Below are positions 27,321-28,899 of a DNA stretch of 28,899 nucleotides, piece by piece. The translations under genes were made by a program, and so were the position numbers. Origin of the DNA: a virus; the IMG/VR virus record IMGVR_UViG_3300024430_000075, positions 1-28,899 of that record; one strand, written 5' to 3'. Under the pieces are notes generated by a model. That model was not told the origin of the DNA. It did no database searches and worked only from the letters and a program-made list of their open reading frames with translations. Numbering within the stretch: position 1 is the stretch's first letter; every line of letters begins with the position of its first letter.

Positions 27321-28899
27321 CCGGTCGGCCGACGACCAGGTCGCTCTCTGCCGCGCCCGCTGCGTGCAGGAGGGATGGGAGGTCGTCGGCGTTCACAAGG
27401 ACGAGGCGATCAGCGGCGCCGCCGGCATCGGCGAGGACGCCCGTCCCGGTCTCTTCGCCGCGATCGCCGCGATCGAGGCCGGGGGAGTCGACCAGCTGCT
27501 CACCGAGTCGACCGACCGCATCGCCCGCCACCAGGGCGACGCCTTCGCGGTTCGCGAGCGGATCGAATATGCCGGCGCCCGATTGTTCACATTACTTGAC
27601 GGCGTCGTCGACGACATAACCGGGACTATCAAAGGACTGTTCGACGCCCGCTTTCGTAAGGATTTGGGAGCCCGCACTCGGCGCGGCCAGGCCGCGGTCG
27701 TGGCGTCGGGCCGCATCCCGGCAGGCCTCGCCTACGGCTATCTGAAGGCGCCCCGGCTCGACGGGCGCGGCGATCTCGTCCGCGGCGAGCGGACGATCGA
27801 CTCGGACCAGGCCGAGGTCGTCGTCCGGATATTCTCCGAATACGCCGCCGGCTCGAGCCCGCGGGCGATCGCCGAGGGGCTCAATCGCGACGGCATCCCG
27901 GCGCCGAGGGGCGGATCGTGGCGCGCCAGCACGATCGCCGGCGATCGGCGCCGGCGCAACGGCATGCTGCAGAACCGGCTCTATGTCGGCGAGATCGTCC
28001 ATGCGCGAACGAGCAAGGTGCCGGAGCCCCGGACGCGCAAGACGCGCATCCGGCCGAACGCCGAGGCGGACTGGATCGTGCAGCCGGCGCCCGAGCTGGC
28101 GATCGTCGGCCGCGACCTCTGGGAGCGCGTCCAGGTCCTGCGGTCTCGGCACGCGCAGCCGGACCGGCCCGAGCGCGCCCGACGTCCGAAGCATCTCCTG
28201 TCCGGGCTGGCGGTCTGCGGCGTCTGCGGCGGCGGCTACACGATCGCCAGCCGCGACCGATGGGGTTGCGGCCGCTGGCGCGACGGCCGCGGCTGCTCGA
28301 ACAACCGCACCGTCGCGGGGCGCCTGCTTGAGGAAAGGGTGCTTGCGGGGCTCGGGGACAAGATGCTCAACCCGGACGTCGTCGCGGCCTACGTCCGCGA
28401 ATTTCACCGCGAGCATGCCCGCCGGTCGGCCGAGGTCGGCCGCCGGCGAGCCAAGCTGGATCGGGCGCTCGCCGCGATCGACGCGAAGATCGCGCGCCTG
28501 GTCGAGGCCTTCGGCGAAAGGGGAGGGGACATCGAGGAGGTGCGCGCGGTCCTCGCCGCGGCGCGAGTCGATCGCGAAGGGATCAAAAGCCGGCGCCGGG
28601 ACCTCGACGCGCTCTCGGTCCTCACCCTGCATCCCGGCATCGCCGACGATTATCGCCGGCGAATGGCTCGGATCGGGTCGACGATCGGGCCCGACGACGC
28701 GCCGTTCGTCCGCAGCCTGATCGACCGCGTGACGATCACGCCGGCGCCCGAGGGCAAGCGCGGCGTCTCGATCGAGCTGTCCGGCAGGCTCGCCGGCATC
28801 CTCGCACTGGCGACAGGAGCGCCGCCACCGGCGGAAATGTACTATAACGGTGGAGCGGGTAGCGGGAATCGAACCCGCGTCACAAGCTTGGAAGGCTAG
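27274..28899 (+). CDS. int: Large serine recombinase (phage integrase)
   Basis: A 541-residue protein. The start is placed at GTG 27274, with GAGG eight bases upstream. The protein then opens VRTIIYARFSS, in which Ser10 is the likely nucleophile. An N-terminal resolvase domain (residues 1-140, with EAISGAAG and LTESTDRIARHQGD) is followed by a recombinase domain (PAGLAYGY, FSEYAAGSSPRAIAEGLNRD). A zinc ribbon begins at Cys315-Cys318 and ends with GCGRWRDGRGCSNN. A coiled-coil-like helix (VGRRRAKLDRALAAIDAKIA) then precedes a C-terminal tail. The last 16 residues (GSGNRTRVTSLEG at the end) are the translated antisense of the tRNA-Gly 3' half, and the stop TAG lies inside the tRNA anticodon stem. 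The integrase C-terminus therefore depends on the att site. Confidence 0.93.
   Translation: MRTIIYARFSSTLQNSRSADDQVALCRARCVQEGWEVVGVHKDEAISGAAGIGEDARPGLFAAIAAIEAGGVDQLLTESTDRIARHQGDAFAVRERIEYAGARLFTLLDGVVDDITGTIKGLFDARFRKDLGARTRRGQAAVVASGRIPAGLAYGYLKAPRLDGRGDLVRGERTIDSDQAEVVVRIFSEYAAGSSPRAIAEGLNRDGIPAPRGGSWRASTIAGDRRRRNGMLQNRLYVGEIVHARTSKVPEPRTRKTRIRPNAEADWIVQPAPELAIVGRDLWERVQVLRSRHAQPDRPERARRPKHLLSGLAVCGVCGGGYTIASRDRWGCGRWRDGRGCSNNRTVAGRLLEERVLAGLGDKMLNPDVVAAYVREFHREHARRSAEVGRRRAKLDRALAAIDAKIARLVEAFGERGGDIEEVRAVLAAARVDREGIKSRRRDLDALSVLTLHPGIADDYRRRMARIGSTIGPDDAPFVRSLIDRVTITPAPEGKRGVSIELSGRLAGILALATGAPPPAEMYYNGGAGSGNRTRVTSLEG
28851..28899 (-). tRNA. tRNA-Gly(UCC), 3' half; attachment site at right end
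   Basis: On the minus strand the final 49 bases read as the 3' part of a tRNA: anticodon loop CTTCCAA (anticodon UCC), T arm GCGGGTTCGATTCCCGC, acceptor TACCCGC, then T and an encoded CCA. The 5' half would lie beyond the window. The tRNA 3' end points into the phage, the usual orientation of an element using a tRNA as attB. One pair in the anticodon stem (T28 against T42) appears mismatched. Confidence 0.85.

Noticed and set aside
1-28899. Gene transfer agent cluster instead of a prophage
   Set aside because: The head-tail order is GTA-like, but an integrase at a tRNA, a CI repressor with operators, and replication genes show a temperate phage.

Overview
The window is most of an integrated temperate siphophage (HK97-like, with a head-tail gene order close to that of gene transfer agents) in a very GC-rich alphaproteobacterium. 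The style of the conserved phage proteins and the GTA-like head-tail set suggest Sphingomonadaceae or a near relative. This is an inference from sequence character, not from a search. The right edge coincides with the 3' half of a tRNA-Gly(UCC) gene, the probable attachment site. The left edge cuts the tape measure gene, so distal tail, lysis and the other att site lie outside.

Layout. From 23858 leftwards to 1 every gene is on the minus strand, mostly overlapping by ATGA or GTGA. The order is: Cro/CII-like regulators (22861-23858); a run of small accessory proteins including a protein with iteron-like coding repeats (21443-22861); a SNF2 helicase and DNA methyltransferase pair (18610-20969); small zinc-ribbon, MazG-like and other proteins (16298-18613); a DpdA-type 7-deazaguanine DNA transglycosylase with a possible DNA-binding partner (14970-16147); a prim-pol/SF3 helicase primase (11785-14973); then the late region: a DUF6362-like protein, HNH nuclease, terminases, portal, ClpP-type protease, capsid, connectors, tail tube, tail chaperones and tape measure. 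The plus strand carries the S24-type CI repressor (23969-24700) and a separate operon of small genes ending in a large serine integrase (25602-28899). A membrane-anchored HIRAN protein (24707-25486, minus) sits between them.

Control. Five copies of a 14-bp palindrome, consensus CGGGAAATTTCCCG, occur only in the two control regions: three between the repressor and the Cro-like gene, two in front of the integrase operon. One fills the -35/-10 spacer of a good promoter there. The geometry around the repressor start resembles lambda OR/PRM, with a possible leaderless repressor mRNA. The simplest model is one SOS-cleavable repressor that shuts off both the whole leftward lytic programme and the rightward integrase operon.

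The most interesting content is the DNA-modification segment: dpdA with its co-transcribed small protein, placed directly upstream of the primase and in the same early operon as a MazG-like pyrophosphohydrolase, a beta-class methyltransferase and a SNF2 helicase. No preQ0 synthesis genes (folE, queC, queD, queE) are visible, so precursor would have to come from the host. No non-coding stretch exceeds 300 bases; the larger gaps are 9816-9972, 10471-10592, 10908-11089, 11585-11784 and 16148-16297. Long open frames antisense to these genes are GC-driven shadows. All functional statements are read from sequence and remembered family features; no search was run.
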